Assembly: GCF_038502225.1 (NCBI RefSeq)
Contig: NW_027195401.1
Coordinates: 37,501-101,500 of the forward strand
Reading direction: 5' to 3'
Source of the DNA: Cherax quadricarinatus
Taxonomy: Eukaryota > Arthropoda > Malacostraca > Decapoda > Parastacidae
DNA: 64,000 nt
The notes beneath the pieces were generated by a model that had not been told where the DNA came from, ran no database searches, and was given only the letters and a program-made list of their open reading frames with translations. This document shows, in pieces, positions 1 to 11,949 of the stretch. A program made the translations under genes and the position numbers. Each line of letters begins with the position of its first letter. Within the stretch, counting starts at the first letter, position 1.

Positions 1-695
1 ACAAATAACTTAAAACCTAACAAATCCACCGTCATCACCACCAGCGGTGGCAGCGGCGGCGGCAGCACCACCTATGTGATGACGGGGTTCATAGCTTTAT
101 TCTGTTTAATTGTGTTAGAAATAGCGATTAATGATGGTTCAAGGTATTTACGTCTTCGGAATTGGGTTTAATCACTGGTGGGGCGTCGTTGATTTTCATC
201 AGGTGGTTGGCGGAACTCCGGTGCTGTACGCAGGCAATTTTTAAGTTATCGTTCCTACATGCATTAATGTGTTCACTGAGACCTATATGCAGGTTTCTTG
301 CTGTTTCACTTACGTATATTCTGTCACAACCTCCATAGGGGATAGTATAAACCCCTGGAGGTTGGTTCAGTGTTCTCCGGTTTCGTCCAAGTCGGGTACA
401 GGTAGCGATGGCGACTCTAGTGTTAGCTTGTACGAGCACTTTAGAGACGTTCAGTGCAACCTGGCTATAAGGAAGGATTATAACTTTGTTAGTTGTGAAT
501 GGGGACGTTTAGAAAGGGTAACTTGACATTGGACTCTTCAAGTGTAAACTGGATAGCAGGTTTAACTACTTTGAGCCCTGAAGATTCTGTACATCAAAAC
601 ATTTAATAGTTATGAGGAAGTCGTCCACATAACGTAACCAGCTAGTTGGGATGATCGTGAAGCGTTCAGCTTCCACTACAACCACTACCTATAAC
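1..695 (-). mobile_element. Penelope-like element 1, C-terminal coding part
   Basis: Read on the minus strand, about 690 down to 600 encodes the reverse transcriptase active-site region (SWLRYVDDFL), and 439 down to 128 encodes a GIY-YIG endonuclease (GVYTIPYGGCDRIYV followed by a SEH helix). An RT followed by a C-terminal GIY-YIG domain is diagnostic of Penelope-like retroelements. The frame between the two domains is broken, so this copy is dead. The element continues left of the window; positions 30-75 hold a GGC/AGC triplet-rich stretch. The plus-strand motif at 758-876 looks like the other, inverted arm of the same insertion. Confidence 0.75.
128..439 (-). pseudogene. GIY-YIG endonuclease domain of PLE 1
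   Basis: This 103-codon minus-strand frame contains GVYTIPYGG, a CDRIYVSETARNL segment and a SEHINACR helix. They match the GIY-x9-11-YVG(E/Q)T core, except that the YVGET glycine is S here (YVSET). In PLEs this domain nicks target DNA. It is a fragment without an upstream in-frame RT. Confidence 0.7.
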
Positions 696-757
696 GATTA
701 TATTATGTTTTGCACCTCACTCTCTATCTATATAAACCTCTTTGTGTCGCTGTATTG

Positions 758-876
758 CTTGTAACGGCTTCAAAAAGCTCCTGGACAGTGAAACGTTGCC
801 ACATTAGTTGCACTTGTGTCCTTTTTACCTAACATAATGCTGGTAATTCTACCAACATTATTACAAGAGGCTTATT
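758..876 (+). repeat. Palindrome family 1 arm with tail (hammerhead-like motif)
   Basis: The order is GTAACGGCTTCAAAAAGCTC, CTGGACAG, TGAAACGTTGCC, then CACTTGTGTCC and the tail TGGTAATTCTACC. It matches the arms at 25093-25163 and 63291-63358, although the core strand is mutated here (TTCAAAA for TTGATAA) and the tail triplet reads GCT instead of GTC. It lies directly beside minus-strand PLE coding sequence, as expected for the short inverted arm of a PLE. Confidence 0.6.
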
Positions 877-1379
877 GTAAGCTTTCGTTCAATTCGAGCA
901 TGTGTGAGGTGTTGTCACCTTCTCTGAGCGAGGTGTCACCTCAGGGTTTAACATATAAAATGTGCTTTTATTGCCTCTTCTTCCTGTTCCTCTGAAAATG
1001 TGTAACCACATGAAAGCGATCAGGTTTTATTTCCTATTTTGACAGTGGTATTTTTTTCATATTCGTAATCAAGTGTTTTATTATGATTTCTTCCAAAATT
1101 TCGATAATCTTTTTTAATTAACTAGGCTAAGCATAAACCTGAAATGCTTAAAAAGCATTCCAATACAATGAGGAACAAGGTACTGCATACACAGTAGATA
1201 ATTCACTGGTCAATACTCATTTTCTAGCCAATGATATTACACCGATTTTAGGGTAAGTTTGTGGTGCTGATTCCGAATATGTGATCGGTTGTGCCTGATT
1301 GACTCAACTTTTTGATCAGTTTGATATCCTATTGAATGCATAAAATATGTGCAATAAGACACATTTCAAACTTTTATAA
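877..1379. other. Unassigned AT-rich stretch
   Basis: No coding frame or RNA gene recognised. Two GAGGTG..TCACCT segments occur at about 905-945. The segment at 948-985 (GTTTAACATATAAAATG followed by TTTTATTGCCTCTTC) recurs at about 19337-19376, so it is part of a dispersed repeat. Confidence 0.4.
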
Positions 1380-2207
1380 ACAGCTGCCAATCTCCTGGTC
1401 GATATTCAAGTCCCATTCAAAGTAGTAGTCTAGGGATGTAACCGCAGTATACAAGTTCTCGATCTTGGCTGAAGTCAGGAAGGGGCTCAGCTTTTCTTGT
1501 CCGAAAAGCTGTTGTTTTAACTTATTGTTGTAGACAGAACTTTTCTTTTAGTCTGAATGCTAAAACTTCAGATGCATGTTTGACAGACGAGGTCACGCAT
1601 AAGATCATTGAGTTCTTGGGAGAACTGCTGGAGTGTTGAAATGCTTACTTCGTTTTCAGTTCAAATGCTATCACCTGTGTGACATCCTAAATCCCGAGCT
1701 TCTTCAACACCTAACTATGGAAGGTCAGGCAGTGTTGTAAACACTGGTATGGGAACATCTTCACTGTGTGGCACAGGTCTCCTTGCTGACTCCAAATCAG
1801 GATATTCTCACTTGACTTTCTTGTATCTATTGAAACCTCTGACATTCACCATACAGAAATAACAATCGTCGTGGTGGTTTTTCGGCTCTCTCCACACCGT
1901 AGGCACACCGAAATTTAAACTTGTCCTTTGCCTATTTTTCCACTGTTGTAAGCATTCTACGGTTTTTGCAAACCATATGAGGAACTCAAGATTTGTATTG
2001 TTCTCCAAGCGCCACTCCAAAATAAGCAAGATAGACTTGTTTTACAAAATCTGTAATGTTTTTTCTTTGCTGTTGCAAATAGTATTCGCCACAAGTGTAG
2101 CAAAATGCATTGGGATTGTTTAAACAAACTAATAATGAAGACCTCATGTTTATCTGGGAAAACGAAATAAATGTTACAGTATTCTCACGTGGTCGTTGTT
2201 GATTCAA
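1380..2207 (-). pseudogene. Relic of a multi-copy arthropod Cys-rich ORF
   Basis: On the minus strand two overlapping frames (2207-1986 and 2029-1808) join through a frameshift. They read FCYTCGEYYLQQQRKNITDFVK, then FGVPTVWREPKNHHDDCYFCMVN and RGFNRYKKVK, with two CxxC pairs. Further on (about 1660-1600) come QELNDLMRDL and stop-broken text. I remember this FCYxCGEY...DCYFC layout as an uncharacterised protein repeated many times in crustacean and insect genomes, probably carried by a mobile element. The function is not known to me. This copy has several stops and frameshifts. Confidence 0.45.
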
Positions 2208-2890
2208 CTCCTTTCGTTAAATATTAAATTATTTAAAAATAAGATTCAAATCTTTATTAAAACTATCTGAATATACAAATTGTTACTACATATACATACA
2301 TAAACAAGAATTATAATTCTTGTGCAAGAACATGAGAAATATTATTGTTATTATACTTGAGAAACACAAAGGTCGTTGAAATTTTACAGCGTTAAGAGTG
2401 AATAATAATTATACAGTGAATAAAACCAAAAGAGACAGGGCATAATTAGACTAATCTCAAATAATTAATCTTCTGAATGACTTTTTTCATTAAGCTACTC
2501 AATAGGGAAGTAGATCATAATTGAACCACTGGGAACACAAGGAATCAACTTTCTGCTATAATAAGCACAATATTATAAAAATGGTTAGAACAAATAAATG
2601 TACTATTAGTTGTTAATGGGGTAAATTACGAAGCCATTGAGAGGTGGAAGGAAGGGTGGGGGTACGGTTGCCGAATTGTGAATCTTGCTGAGTTAAAGCT
2701 TATAAAAATTAAGAGGCGTCTAACAGCAGATGAATACAGCTCTAGACAAGATATTCAGGAAATACAAAACTGCAGATTGATCTAGATATTGTAAATCTGC
2801 AGCTGGACTGTGCCTGATCGCTTCACTTCCTTCTGGGATAGAGTATAAAATATGATAAAAGGGGTTAGGAGCAACTCTTCTGGCCATCCA
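2208..2890. other. AT-rich stretch without recognised features
   Basis: High A+T content with no frame above background and no tandem structure. Nothing recognisable. Confidence 0.5.
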
Positions 2891-2894
2891 AAAA

Positions 2895-3945
2895 TCACTT
2901 TATTTTTTTTAACACATCGGCCATCTCCCACCAAGGTAGGATGACCCGCGAAAGAAACACTCACTATCACCCAGTCCATCAATGTCTTTCCAGAAACGCA
3001 TTGATATTACACATGAAATTTCCCTACCCTTCATTGAGAGTGCAGGCACTGTCTCATTCCAACCTCCAGGACTCGTGTCTGGCTAACCAGTTTTCCCTGA
3101 ATCCCTTCGTAAGTGTTACCTTGTTCACACTCCAACAACACATCAAGTCATAAAAACCGCTTGCCTTCATTCCTGTTCAATCCATAACGCTCACACATGT
3201 CTGTTGGATGTCGAAGCCCTCGCATACATAACCTACTCTACCTTTCCTAGGACGACCCCGCATTCGTTCCACTATAGATTTATACCCCCTCCAACTCATT
3301 CTATTTTCCTCCATCCTCTCTAGACGTTCAAACCCACCTCAAAAAACCGTCCTCAGCCCTCTGGATAATACTTTTAGTAACTCTCACTTCCTCCTAATCT
3401 CCAAACTACGAATTGTCTGCACCACACATTACCTTCAGATAAGACACCTCCACTTCCTCCCGCATAGTCGCTTCAACATTTAAAATCCACACTTGACAAT
3501 CATATAATAGTGTTGGTACAACTATACTCTGATACATTCCCCTTTTTTTGCCTCCATGGATAACGATCTTTATCTCCACACATACGTCAGTGCACTACCC
3601 ACCTCTTTTCCCTCGTCAGTTCTGTGGTTCACCTTGTTTTTCTTAGATCCATTTGCTGACAAGTCCACTCCCAAATATCTGAACAAATTCACTTCCACGC
3701 TTCTCCCTCCTTCCAATCTCATATCCAACTTTTCATTACCTGTTTTTTTTTTTTAGGACTCTCATCAGCTTGCTCTTTTTTATGTTCACTTTTAATTTCC
3801 TTCTTTTACATACCCTTCCATCCTCTGCAACTGTTCTTAAAAATTCCTAAAAGCAACGGGTCATCGGCTAAAAGCAATTGGGACAACTACCACTTTGTAT
3901 TAGTTAATCTTTTACTCCAACTCCTTTCACCAACACTACTGAGAC
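2895..3945 (-). mobile_element. RTE-type LINE copy, 3' part
   Basis: The minus-strand 3' end starts with a T-rich run and CACATCGGCCATCTCCCACC (2904-2923), the same terminal sequence seen at 4822-4845. It continues into text homologous to the RTE RT C-terminus at 7200-8080. Many substitutions, stops and a poly-T run at 3746-3755 mark it as an old, 5'-truncated copy. Confidence 0.65.
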
Positions 3946-4639
3946 TAAACTAGAGGGGTATGTCAGGATGACACTACTAATAATCATAGATTATTTTTGA
4001 ACTATGACAGTTAATATATATTATTACTACACACATTCTTTTATATAGACATTAACAATACTCTGTCGCCTATTTCTACTTTATTTCTGCAATAAAGTAG
4101 CGATGTGGTGACATGGTGGATGTTATGCAACATAAATAATAGACTTTAAATACGTATATAAACATGCGATGATCATATGCCCACAGGTATTATTAACATA
4201 GCTATAGACAGGAAGTTGAACTCTTGCCCAGCACTGGATTCATTTATTCTCCAAGGTGACATAGCTTCCCGTAACATTTTGCAAATACCTCAGTTACCTA
4301 GCCGTGAGTGTTTCCTTTAAAATCTGTTTTGTTCAAAACTGATCAAACATTTAAATGATTGATACTCTGACGTTCCCTCAACCCTCCTTCATCTCCTCTC
4401 TCCTTCTAATGTATTGTCAAATATTTCTTCTCAGGCTTGACCAGTATTTGATTGAATTATATATTACATGTGTTATAAAACATATACATAAAAATTAAAT
4501 TAAAAGTACAAATGTTTTATAAGACGTTCAAGCGTTGCTATAGTAACCAGGACGAGTGATATATCAGTCCTGTAAATGATCAAAGTTGTTTTGAGGGTCT
4601 CCAACAGGCAGGTGCATTATTGGTGAATCAAGATCAGAG
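3946..4639. other. Unassigned AT-rich stretch
   Basis: No coding or structural feature recognised on either strand. Confidence 0.4.
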
Positions 4640-4795
4640 TCGTGCCGAATAAGTAAAACTTGCGATTGTTGGCTTAAATAGTAATGCATTTCTTCTGAAT
4701 AGGGCAAGTGAAAATTTGTACGCAGTAATTACGGAAAAATCATTCTAAATCTAACGTTAGAAAAAATATATTTCTTTGTGTTTCTTTGTTATTAA
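4640..4795 (-). mobile_element. TA-inserting MITE, terminal fragment
   Basis: It starts with the terminal inverted repeat TCGTGCCGAATAAG, then AAACTTGCGATTGTTGGC and AGTGAAAATTTGTACGCA. This is the reverse complement of the right end of the MITE at 22831-23100. Only one end is present. Confidence 0.6.
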
Positions 4796-4803
4796 ATTAT
4801 TAT

Positions 4804-4917
4804 AAACTTCTTATTTTAATTAACACATCGGCCGATTCCCACCAAGGCAGGGTGGCCCGAAAAAGAAAAGCTTTCATCATCACTCATTCCATCACTGTCT
4901 TGCGAGAGGGGTGCTTT
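4804..4917 (-). mobile_element. RTE LINE B, 3'-terminal piece
   Basis: It carries the same terminal text as the RTE copy at 2895 (CACATCGGCC, CCCACCAAGGCAGGGTGGCC). It is cut at about 4917 by the nested CR1 element. The RTE sequence resumes at about 7165, so 4804-9815 was one RTE copy. Confidence 0.65.
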
Positions 4918-5704
4918 ACATAAGAACATAAGAAAGAAGGAACACTGCAACAGGCCTACTGACCCATGCGGAGCAGGTCCATGTCCCCTCTCCGGATTAG
5001 CCCAATGACCCACCCAGTCTGGTCACCTCTACTCAAGGAAGGAGTACGGCACCAGACCCAGCAGCACAAGCTAGTCAGGTCCAACTCAGACCCACCTACA
5101 TCAACTCGTGTATTTATCTAACCTATTTTTAAAACTACACAACGTTTTAGCCTGAATAACTGTACTCGGGAGTTTGTTCCACTCATCCACAACTCTATTA
5201 CCAAACCAGTGCTTTCCTATACCCTTCCTGAATTTTAATTTTTCCAACTTGAAACCATTGCTGCGAGTCCTGTCTTGGCTGGAAATTTTCAGCAAGCTAT
5301 TTACATCCCCTTTATTCCTGTTTTCCATTTATACACCTCGATCATATCCCCCCTAATTCTACGCCTTTCGAGAGAGTGCAGATTCAGGGCCCTCAGTCTG
5401 TCCTCATAAGGAAGATTTCTGATAAATGGGATCATCGTTGTCATCCTCCTCTGTACGTTTTCCAGAGCATTTATAACCATTTTGTAATACGGTGACCGGA
5501 ACTGAGCAGCATAGTCTAAATCAGGCCTAACCAAGGATATATAGAGTTGAAGAACAACCTGAGAACTTCTATTATTTATACTTCTAGATATGAAGCCAAG
5601 AATTCTGTTAGCTTTATTGCGAACACTAATGCACTGTTGTCTTGGTTATAGATTAGTGCTAACCAGAACTCCTAAATCCTTTTTGCAATCAGTAGTATTA
5701 AGAT

Positions 5705-5962
5705 CTACACTAGTTTATATGTGGCAAGGTTATTTACATGTCCAACATTTACAACTTTGCATTTGTCAATGTTAAACTGCATGTGCCACTTCTCCGACCA
5801 TTGCATCAGTCTATTCAAATCATCCTGGAGTGCTCTAGTGTCCTCATTAGAATGAATTGGACGGCCTATTTTGGTGTCATCAGCAAATTTTCTTATGTCG
5901 CTATTTATTCCCACATCTATGTCGTTTATGTAAATTGTGAACAACAACAACGGGCCCAACAC
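5705..5962 (-). pseudogene. CR1 reverse transcriptase FADD block
   Basis: This frame begins inside the [15 protein letters not shown] motif and reads [17 protein letters not shown], then LNRLMQWSEKWHMQFNIDKC. FADD holds the two metal-binding Asp of the polymerase. The fragment is separated from its neighbours by frameshifts. Confidence 0.75.
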
Positions 5963-6191
5963 TGACCCCTGAGGAACACCGCTTGTGACGTGCCCCCATT
6001 CTTATTTCTCCCCATTTATGCAAACTCTCTGCTACCTATTTGTCAACCATGCCTCCACCCAGGAAAAAATTTCTCCTCCTATTCCGTGTGCCTTAAGTTT
6101 CCTGAATAGCGTCTAGTGAGCCTCTGGTGTGGAACTTTATCGAAAGCCTTGCTTTAGTCCATATACACAATATCATATTCATTACCATGAT

Positions 6192-6692
6192 CTACCTCCT
6201 CAAACACCTTAGTGAAAAAAGCCCCTTTGTAAAAACGTGTTGAGATTCATTAATCAATCTGTACCTATCAAGATGGCTACGAATTGCTTCGGCAATTATT
6301 GATTCCATAAATTTTCCCACTATGGAGGTAAGGCTTATTGGTCTATAGTTCGAAGCCAAGGACCTGTCACCTGCCTTGTAAATAGGTATTACATTCGCCA
6401 TTTTCCACTTATCAGGCACTTTGCCAGTTTGTAGTGATATGGTAAAAAGATTAGCCAAAGGTATGCTAAGTTCCTCTTTACATTCCTTTAACACCCTTGC
6501 AAACAGTTCAACAGGACCTGGGGATTTGTTAGGCTTTAGTTTCTCTATTTGTCTGAGGACCATGTCACTAGTTGCCGCAATCGTGCATAGTTTATCATCA
6601 TTCTGTTCTACATAATCTATTATTTCAGGAATATCACTAGAATTTTCCTGGGTGAAAACTGAGAGGAAGTAGGTATTGAGAATCTCGCTCAT
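6192..6692 (-). pseudogene. CR1 reverse transcriptase N-terminal blocks
   Basis: A 166-codon frame with the RT entry blocks KLKPNKSPGP, PDKWKMANVIPIYKAGDRS and SNYRPISLTSIVGKFMES. It ends in a frameshift after ESQHVFTKG, just before the catalytic YVDFSKAFD block, which is in another frame near 6150. Confidence 0.75.
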
Positions 6693-7163
6693 ATCCTTAT
6701 CACTTTCAGTGATCTGACCAGAGTTACTCTTAAGTGGGCCTATCTCGTCCCTAATCTTAGTTCTGTATATCTGAAAGAACCCTTTTGGGTTAGTCTTTGA
6801 ATCCCTTACGACCTTAGTGTCATAATCCCTTTTTGCTTTTCTTATTCCTTTCTTTATTTCTCTCTTTAATTGAATATATTGATTTCTTAACTGCCCATCC
6901 CCTCTTTTGATACACCTATTTATACCTCTCTTTTGACCAATGAGATGTTTAATCTATTGTTCATCCATTTGTGATCATTTTTGTTAGATATAATTTCCTT
7001 ACTCAGAACAAAAGTTGTCTGGGCAGCTAGAACTATGCTCTGAAAAACGTCATATTGGCAACCAAGATCACCTACCTGACCCATAGTCAGGACATCCCAA
7101 TTTAGCCCACCCAGGTAATTTTTCAGTCCCATTAAGTCGGCCAAGCAAAAATCTGGGACAGAA

Positions 7164-9815
7164 ATTTAATTACAATATATAAAACCAACATTAATACCCC
7201 TCCTTCAGTGTGCAGACACTGTACTTCCCATCTCCAGGACTCAAGTCCGGCCTGCCGGTTCCCCTGAATCCCATCATAAATGTTACTTTGCTCACACTCC
7301 AACAGCACATCAAGTATTAAAAGCCATTTGTCTCCATTCACTCCTATCAGATTCACGCATCCATGCTGGAAGTCCAAGACCCTCACACACCAAACCTCCT
7401 TTACCTCCTCCCTCCAACCTTTCCTAGGCTGACCCCTACCCCGTCTTCCCTCCACTACAGATTTATACACTCTCGAAATCATTCTGTTTCGTTCCTTTCT
7501 CTCTACATGTCCGACCCACCTCAACAACCCTTCCTCAGCCCTCTGGAAACAGTTTTGGCAATCCCGCACCTCCTCCTAACTTCCAAATTATGAATTTTCT
7601 GCATTATATTCACACCACACATTGTCCTCAGACATGACATTTCCACTGCCTCCAACCTTCTCCTCGCTGTAACAGTCATCACCCATGCTTCACACCCATA
7701 TAAGAGCGTCGGTAAAACTATACTCTCATACATTCCCCTCTTTGCTTCCAAGGACAACGTTGTTTGTTTCCACAGACTCCTAAGTGCACTGCTCACCCTT
7801 TTCCCCTCATCAGTTCTATGATTCACCTGATCTTTCACCGACCCATCTGCTGACACGTCCACTCCCAAATATCTGAATACATTCACCGTCTCCATACTTT
7901 CTCCCTCCAAACTGTTATCCAATCTTTCGTCACCTAATATTTTTGCTATCCTCATAACATTACACTTTCCTATATTCACTTTTAATTTTCTTTTACATAC
8001 CTTTCCAGACTCATCCACCAACCTCTGCAAGTTCTCTTCAGAATCTCTCAAGAGCACCGTGTCATCAGCAAAATGCAACTGTGACAACTCTCATTTTGTG
8101 TTTGATTCTTTATCTTTTAACTCCACATATCTTGCCAAGACCCTCGCATTCACTTTCGTAAAACCCCATCTACAAATATATTGAACAACTACGGTGACAT
8201 CACACATCCTTGTCTAAGGCCTACTTTTACTCGGAAATACTCTCTCTCTCCCCTACATACTCTAACCTGAGCCTCACTATCCTTATAAAAACTCTTTACT
8301 GCTTTCATTAAACTACCTCCTATTCCATGCAACTGCAACATCTGTCACATTGCTCCCCTATCCACTCTGTCATAAGTCTTTTCGAATTCATAAATGCCAC
8401 AAAAACCTCTTTAGCCTTATATGAATACTGTTCACCTATATGTTTCACTGTAAACACACTGTCTACTCACAACCTACCTTTTATAAAGCCTCCTTGTTCA
8501 TCTGCTATCCTACTCTCCATCTTACTCCTAATTCTTTCAATAATAATTCTACCATACACTTTACCAGGTATACTCAACAGACTTATCCCCCTATAATTTT
8601 TGCACTCTCTTTTGTCCCCTTTGCCTTTATGCAAAGGTACTATACATGCTCTCTGCCAATCCCTAGGTATCCTACCCTCTTCCATACATTTATTAAATAA
8701 TAGAACCAACCACTCAAAAACTATATCCCCACCTGCTTTAACATTTCTATCTTTATCCCATCAATCCCAGCTGCCTTACCCTATTTCATTCTACCCATTG
8801 CCTCACGAACATCCTCCACACTCACAACTGGCTCTTCCTCACTCCTACAAGATGTTATTCCTCCTTGCCCTGTACACGAAATCACAGCTTCCCTATCTTC
8901 ATCAACATTTAACAATTCCTCAAAATATTCCTTCCATCTTCCCAATACCTCTAACTCTCCATTTAATAACTCTCCTCTCCTATTTTTAACTGACAAATCC
9001 ATTTGTTCTTTAGGCTTCCTCAACTTGTTAATCTCACTCCAAAACTTTTTCAACAAAATTTGTTAATAACATCTCACCCACTCTCTCATATGCTCTCTTT
9101 TTACATTGCTTCACCACTCTCGTAACCTCTCTTTTTCTCTCCATATACTCTTCCCTCCTTGCATCACATCTACTTTGTAAAACCTCTCATAAGCTAACTT
9201 TTTCTCTCTCTCTTAATACTCTATTTACATCATCATTCCATCAATAGCTCTTCTTCCCTCCCACACCCAATTTCCTGTAACCACAAAGTTCTGCTGAACA
9301 CTCTAACACAACATTTTTAAACCTAACCCCATACATCTTCGACCCCATTGCCTATACTCTTACTAGCCCATCTATCCTCCAATAGTTGTTTATATCTTAT
9401 CCTAACTGCCTCTCTTTTAGTTTATAAACCTTCACCTCTCTCTTACTTGATGCTTCAATTTTCCTTGTATCCCATCTACCTTTTACTCCCACTGTAGCCA
9501 CAACTAAAAAGTGATCTGATACATCTGTGGCCCCTCTATAAACATGTACATCCTGAAGTCTACTCAACAGTCATTTATCTACCAATACATAGTCCAACAA
9601 ACTACTGTCATTACACCCTACATCGTATCTTGTATACTTATTTACCCTCTTTTTCTAAAAATGTGTATTACCTATATCTAAACCCTTTACACCTTTCACC
9701 CCAAACTTACCTACCACACCCTCTCTAAATGTTTCTCCTACTTTAGCATTTAGGTCCCCTACCACAATTACTCTCTCACTTGGTTCAAAGGTTCCTATAC
9801 ATTCACTTAACATCT
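7164..9815 (-). mobile_element. RTE-type LINE B, main body
   Basis: Minus-strand blocks in order from 9815 down: endonuclease piece (text like VVGDLNAKVGE, about 9780-9700), a linker with GELEVLGRWKEYFEELLN (8781-9056), RT entry NYRGISLLSIPGKVYGRII (8467-8709), FADDTVLLRDSEENLQRLVD (about 8080), YGCEAWVMT and LLRWVGHVERKERNRM. RT with this C-terminal WxGHVxR block is typical of RTE-like LINEs. Stops and frameshifts break it throughout. Confidence 0.8.
7521..8087 (-). pseudogene. RTE LINE reverse transcriptase, palm to C-terminus
   Basis: A 188-codon frame starts LHFADDTVLLRD (catalytic Asp pair at residues 8-9) and continues with KLKVNIGKCNVMRI, FRYLGVDVSADGSVKDQV, VLPTLLYGCEAWVMT and CLRTMCGVN. 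A frameshift joins it to the 7132-7569 frame, which carries LLRWVGHVERKERNRM and GRRGRGQPRKGWREEV. It is the best-preserved piece of this element. No promoter is visible. Confidence 0.8.
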
Positions 9816-11286
9816 CCTAGGGCATGGTAGGTAAGTTTCGGGTGCCAGGGGTAAATGATAATGGGAGACCTTCGTTTTAACTTTGTATAGAAAGAAGTTT
9901 GGTAATAGGTAATTTATATTTTAGGAAAAAAAAAAGGGTAGGCATACGAGTCATAAAATAGGGCGTAATGACAGTAGTTTATTGGAATCTGCATTGGTGG
10001 ATAAAAGGTTGATGGGCAGATATCAGCATGTGCATGTTTATAGAGGGGCAACAGATATTTATTATTTAGTTGTAGCTACGATGAGAGTAAAAGGTAGTTG
10101 GGGTGTAAAAGGAAAGGTTTCCGAAAGTACGAATGAGGTGAAGGTAGTGAGGGTAACACATAAGCAATTATTGGTAAAAAGGTGGGCTAGTGAGAGTATT
10201 AGCAATAAGGTTGAAGAGATATGGACTAAATATAAAACTGCAGTGTTGGTGTTCAGCAGAAGTTAGTAGATATAGGATGGTGGGTGTAGGAGGGAAGAGG
10301 AGCGATTGATTGAATGATGAGGTAGAGAGAGTAGTAAGAGAGGAAAAACATTGCATACGAGAGGCTTTTTACAAAGGAGTGATAAATAGAGGGAGGAGTA
10401 TATGGAGAGAGGTTAGAGAGTGGTGAAGGAATGTAAAAGGAAAGCAAATGAGAGTGGGTGAGATGCTTCCTACATTTTTTATGAGAATAGGAAAAGGTTT
10501 TAGAGTTAGATTAATAAGCTGAAAAAGCATAGGGAATGAATAGACTTGACATTTAAAAACAGAAGAGAGTTATTAGCTGGAGAGTTGGAGGTATGGAGAA
10601 GATGGATGGCATATTTTAAGGAAATGATAAATATTGACAAAGAAGGAAAGTTGTAATTTGTAAAATGGCCAGGGAGTTCTAACATCTCGTAGGAGTGATG
10701 AAGAGCCAGATATGAGTGAGGGGAGATGTGTGAGGCTGTGGGTAAAATGAAAGAAGGTAAACACCTGGGATTGATGGGATCAAACAGAAATGTTAAAAGC
10801 AGTTGGAAATGTAGTTTTGAAATGGTTGGTGCTTTTATTTAATAAATGTATGAAAGAGTGGAAGGCACCTAGGGGATGGCAGGTATCATGCATAGTTTCT
10901 TTGTATGAAAGGAAAGGGGACAATAGAGTGTGTAAAATTTATAGGAAATAAGCATGTTGAGTATTCCTGGTAAGGTGTATGGTGGACTTATCAGTGAAAG
11001 TATTAAGAGTAAGATGGAAGGCAGGATCGCAGATGAACAAAGAAGGATAGAAGATGGGTAGACCAAGTGTTTACAAGGAAGCATATAAGTGAATAATATT
11101 TAGATAAGGGTAAAGTGATTGTCATTGCATTTCTGGGTTTGGAAAATCCAAATGATAGGGTGGATAGACGAACAATATGGCAGATCCTGCAAATGTATGG
11201 AATAGGCGGTAGGTTACTGACAGCTGTTAATAGGTTCTACAAGAATAGTGAGGCTCAGGGTAGAGTATGTAGGAGAGAGAGTTTAT
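9816..11286 (+). mobile_element. RTE LINE arm in inverted orientation
   Basis: At about 9816 the orientation flips. Plus-strand text (GGTAGGTAAGTTTCGGG, GATAATGGGAGACC) matches the reverse complement of the RTE endonuclease region near 9720. It then runs in the sense direction through a linker (9982-10266: KRLMGRYQHVHVYRGATD, TKYKTAVLVF), RT entry text near 10890-11000, and NDRVDRRTIWQILQMYGIGG (11115-11297), where it stops. It is 3'-truncated and heavily mutated. Together with 7164-9815 it forms a head-to-head pair. Confidence 0.7.
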
Positions 11287-11287
11287 C

Positions 11288-11840
11288 CCTCAGTTGAAGT
11301 TGTTTCCCTTGAAGTAGTCTCCTTGGGAGGCTGCACACTGATCCCAGCGCCTCTGCCACTTCTTGAAACATTTCTGTAACTCTTCTTCCCTAACGGCGTC
11401 TAGCATGGCCTGCAATTCTGCTTGAACCTCCGTCACGTCGTTACAACGTCGTTGCTTGCCTCTCATTTTAATTTTTGAGAAGGGAAAGACGTCACATTGT
11501 AGTAGGGAGAGTGGGGGACAACCGGTATGCTGTTTTTGGTCAGAAAACGATTTTTCAGGTCTTGAGTCAGCATGCTGGGACAAATTTAATTAACAAACAC
11601 ACGCCTCATGTTGAAATTTTTAGTCAGTTTTCAGTTAATTTTCAGACGATCTTATTTTAGCCATAAAAAATCCCACAGCACTTCCATTGTCCTGGATACT
11701 CCGACGACAATCTTTGATATACCCTTCTTGAATTTTTTTTTTTTTTTTTTTTTTTTGGTGTCTGTTTTTACCATTGATGGACGACCAGAGCGTTCATTCT
11801 CAACTGACGTTTATTTTGACTCATTTTGTAAGCTTTGCTA
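11288..11840 (-). pseudogene. Mariner-type transposase relic, internally deleted
   Basis: The minus-strand frame 11583-11290 reads LLQCDVFPFSKIKMRGKQ, then VQAELQAMLDAVREEELQKC and WQRRWDQCAASQGDYFKG. It matches the C-terminus of mariner (DD34D) transposases, and the CD before VFPFSK would be the third catalytic Asp. Upstream, at about 11800-11770, NERSGRPSMVKTDT resembles the linker after the mariner N-terminal HTH domain. The catalytic middle is missing and a poly-T run (11729-11755) lies inside. Confidence 0.65.
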
Positions 11841-11949
11841 GAGTTTAAAAACAGAATATAACATGCTGTTTTTTCTTTTAAAGATTTCATTCTGTTACAC
11901 ACAAAAAAATCGCAGCAACGCACTGACAACACGACGAAAAATGTTCTGA

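Larger units (their letters stand above)
4918..7163 (-). mobile_element. CR1-type LINE, 5'-truncated, nested in RTE B
   Basis: The minus-strand element ends at 4918 with the 3' octamer repeat (ACATAAGAACATAAGAA is its complement). Coding blocks run upward: a C-terminal DEWNKLPST block (5101-5328), LDYAAQFRSPYY (5301-5534), [12 protein letters not shown] with the RT catalytic Asp pair (5705-5962), and NKSPGPVELFARVLKECKEE plus NYRPISLTSIVGKF (6192-6692). A DPKWMNNRL-type block near 6950 is close to the truncated 5' end. Several frameshifts make it inactive. It is clearly homologous to the nearly full CR1 at 55719-60508. Confidence 0.85.

Noticed and set aside
5174..5965. Plus-strand frames antisense to the CR1 LINE
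   Set aside because: Shadows of the minus-strand RT coding sequence.
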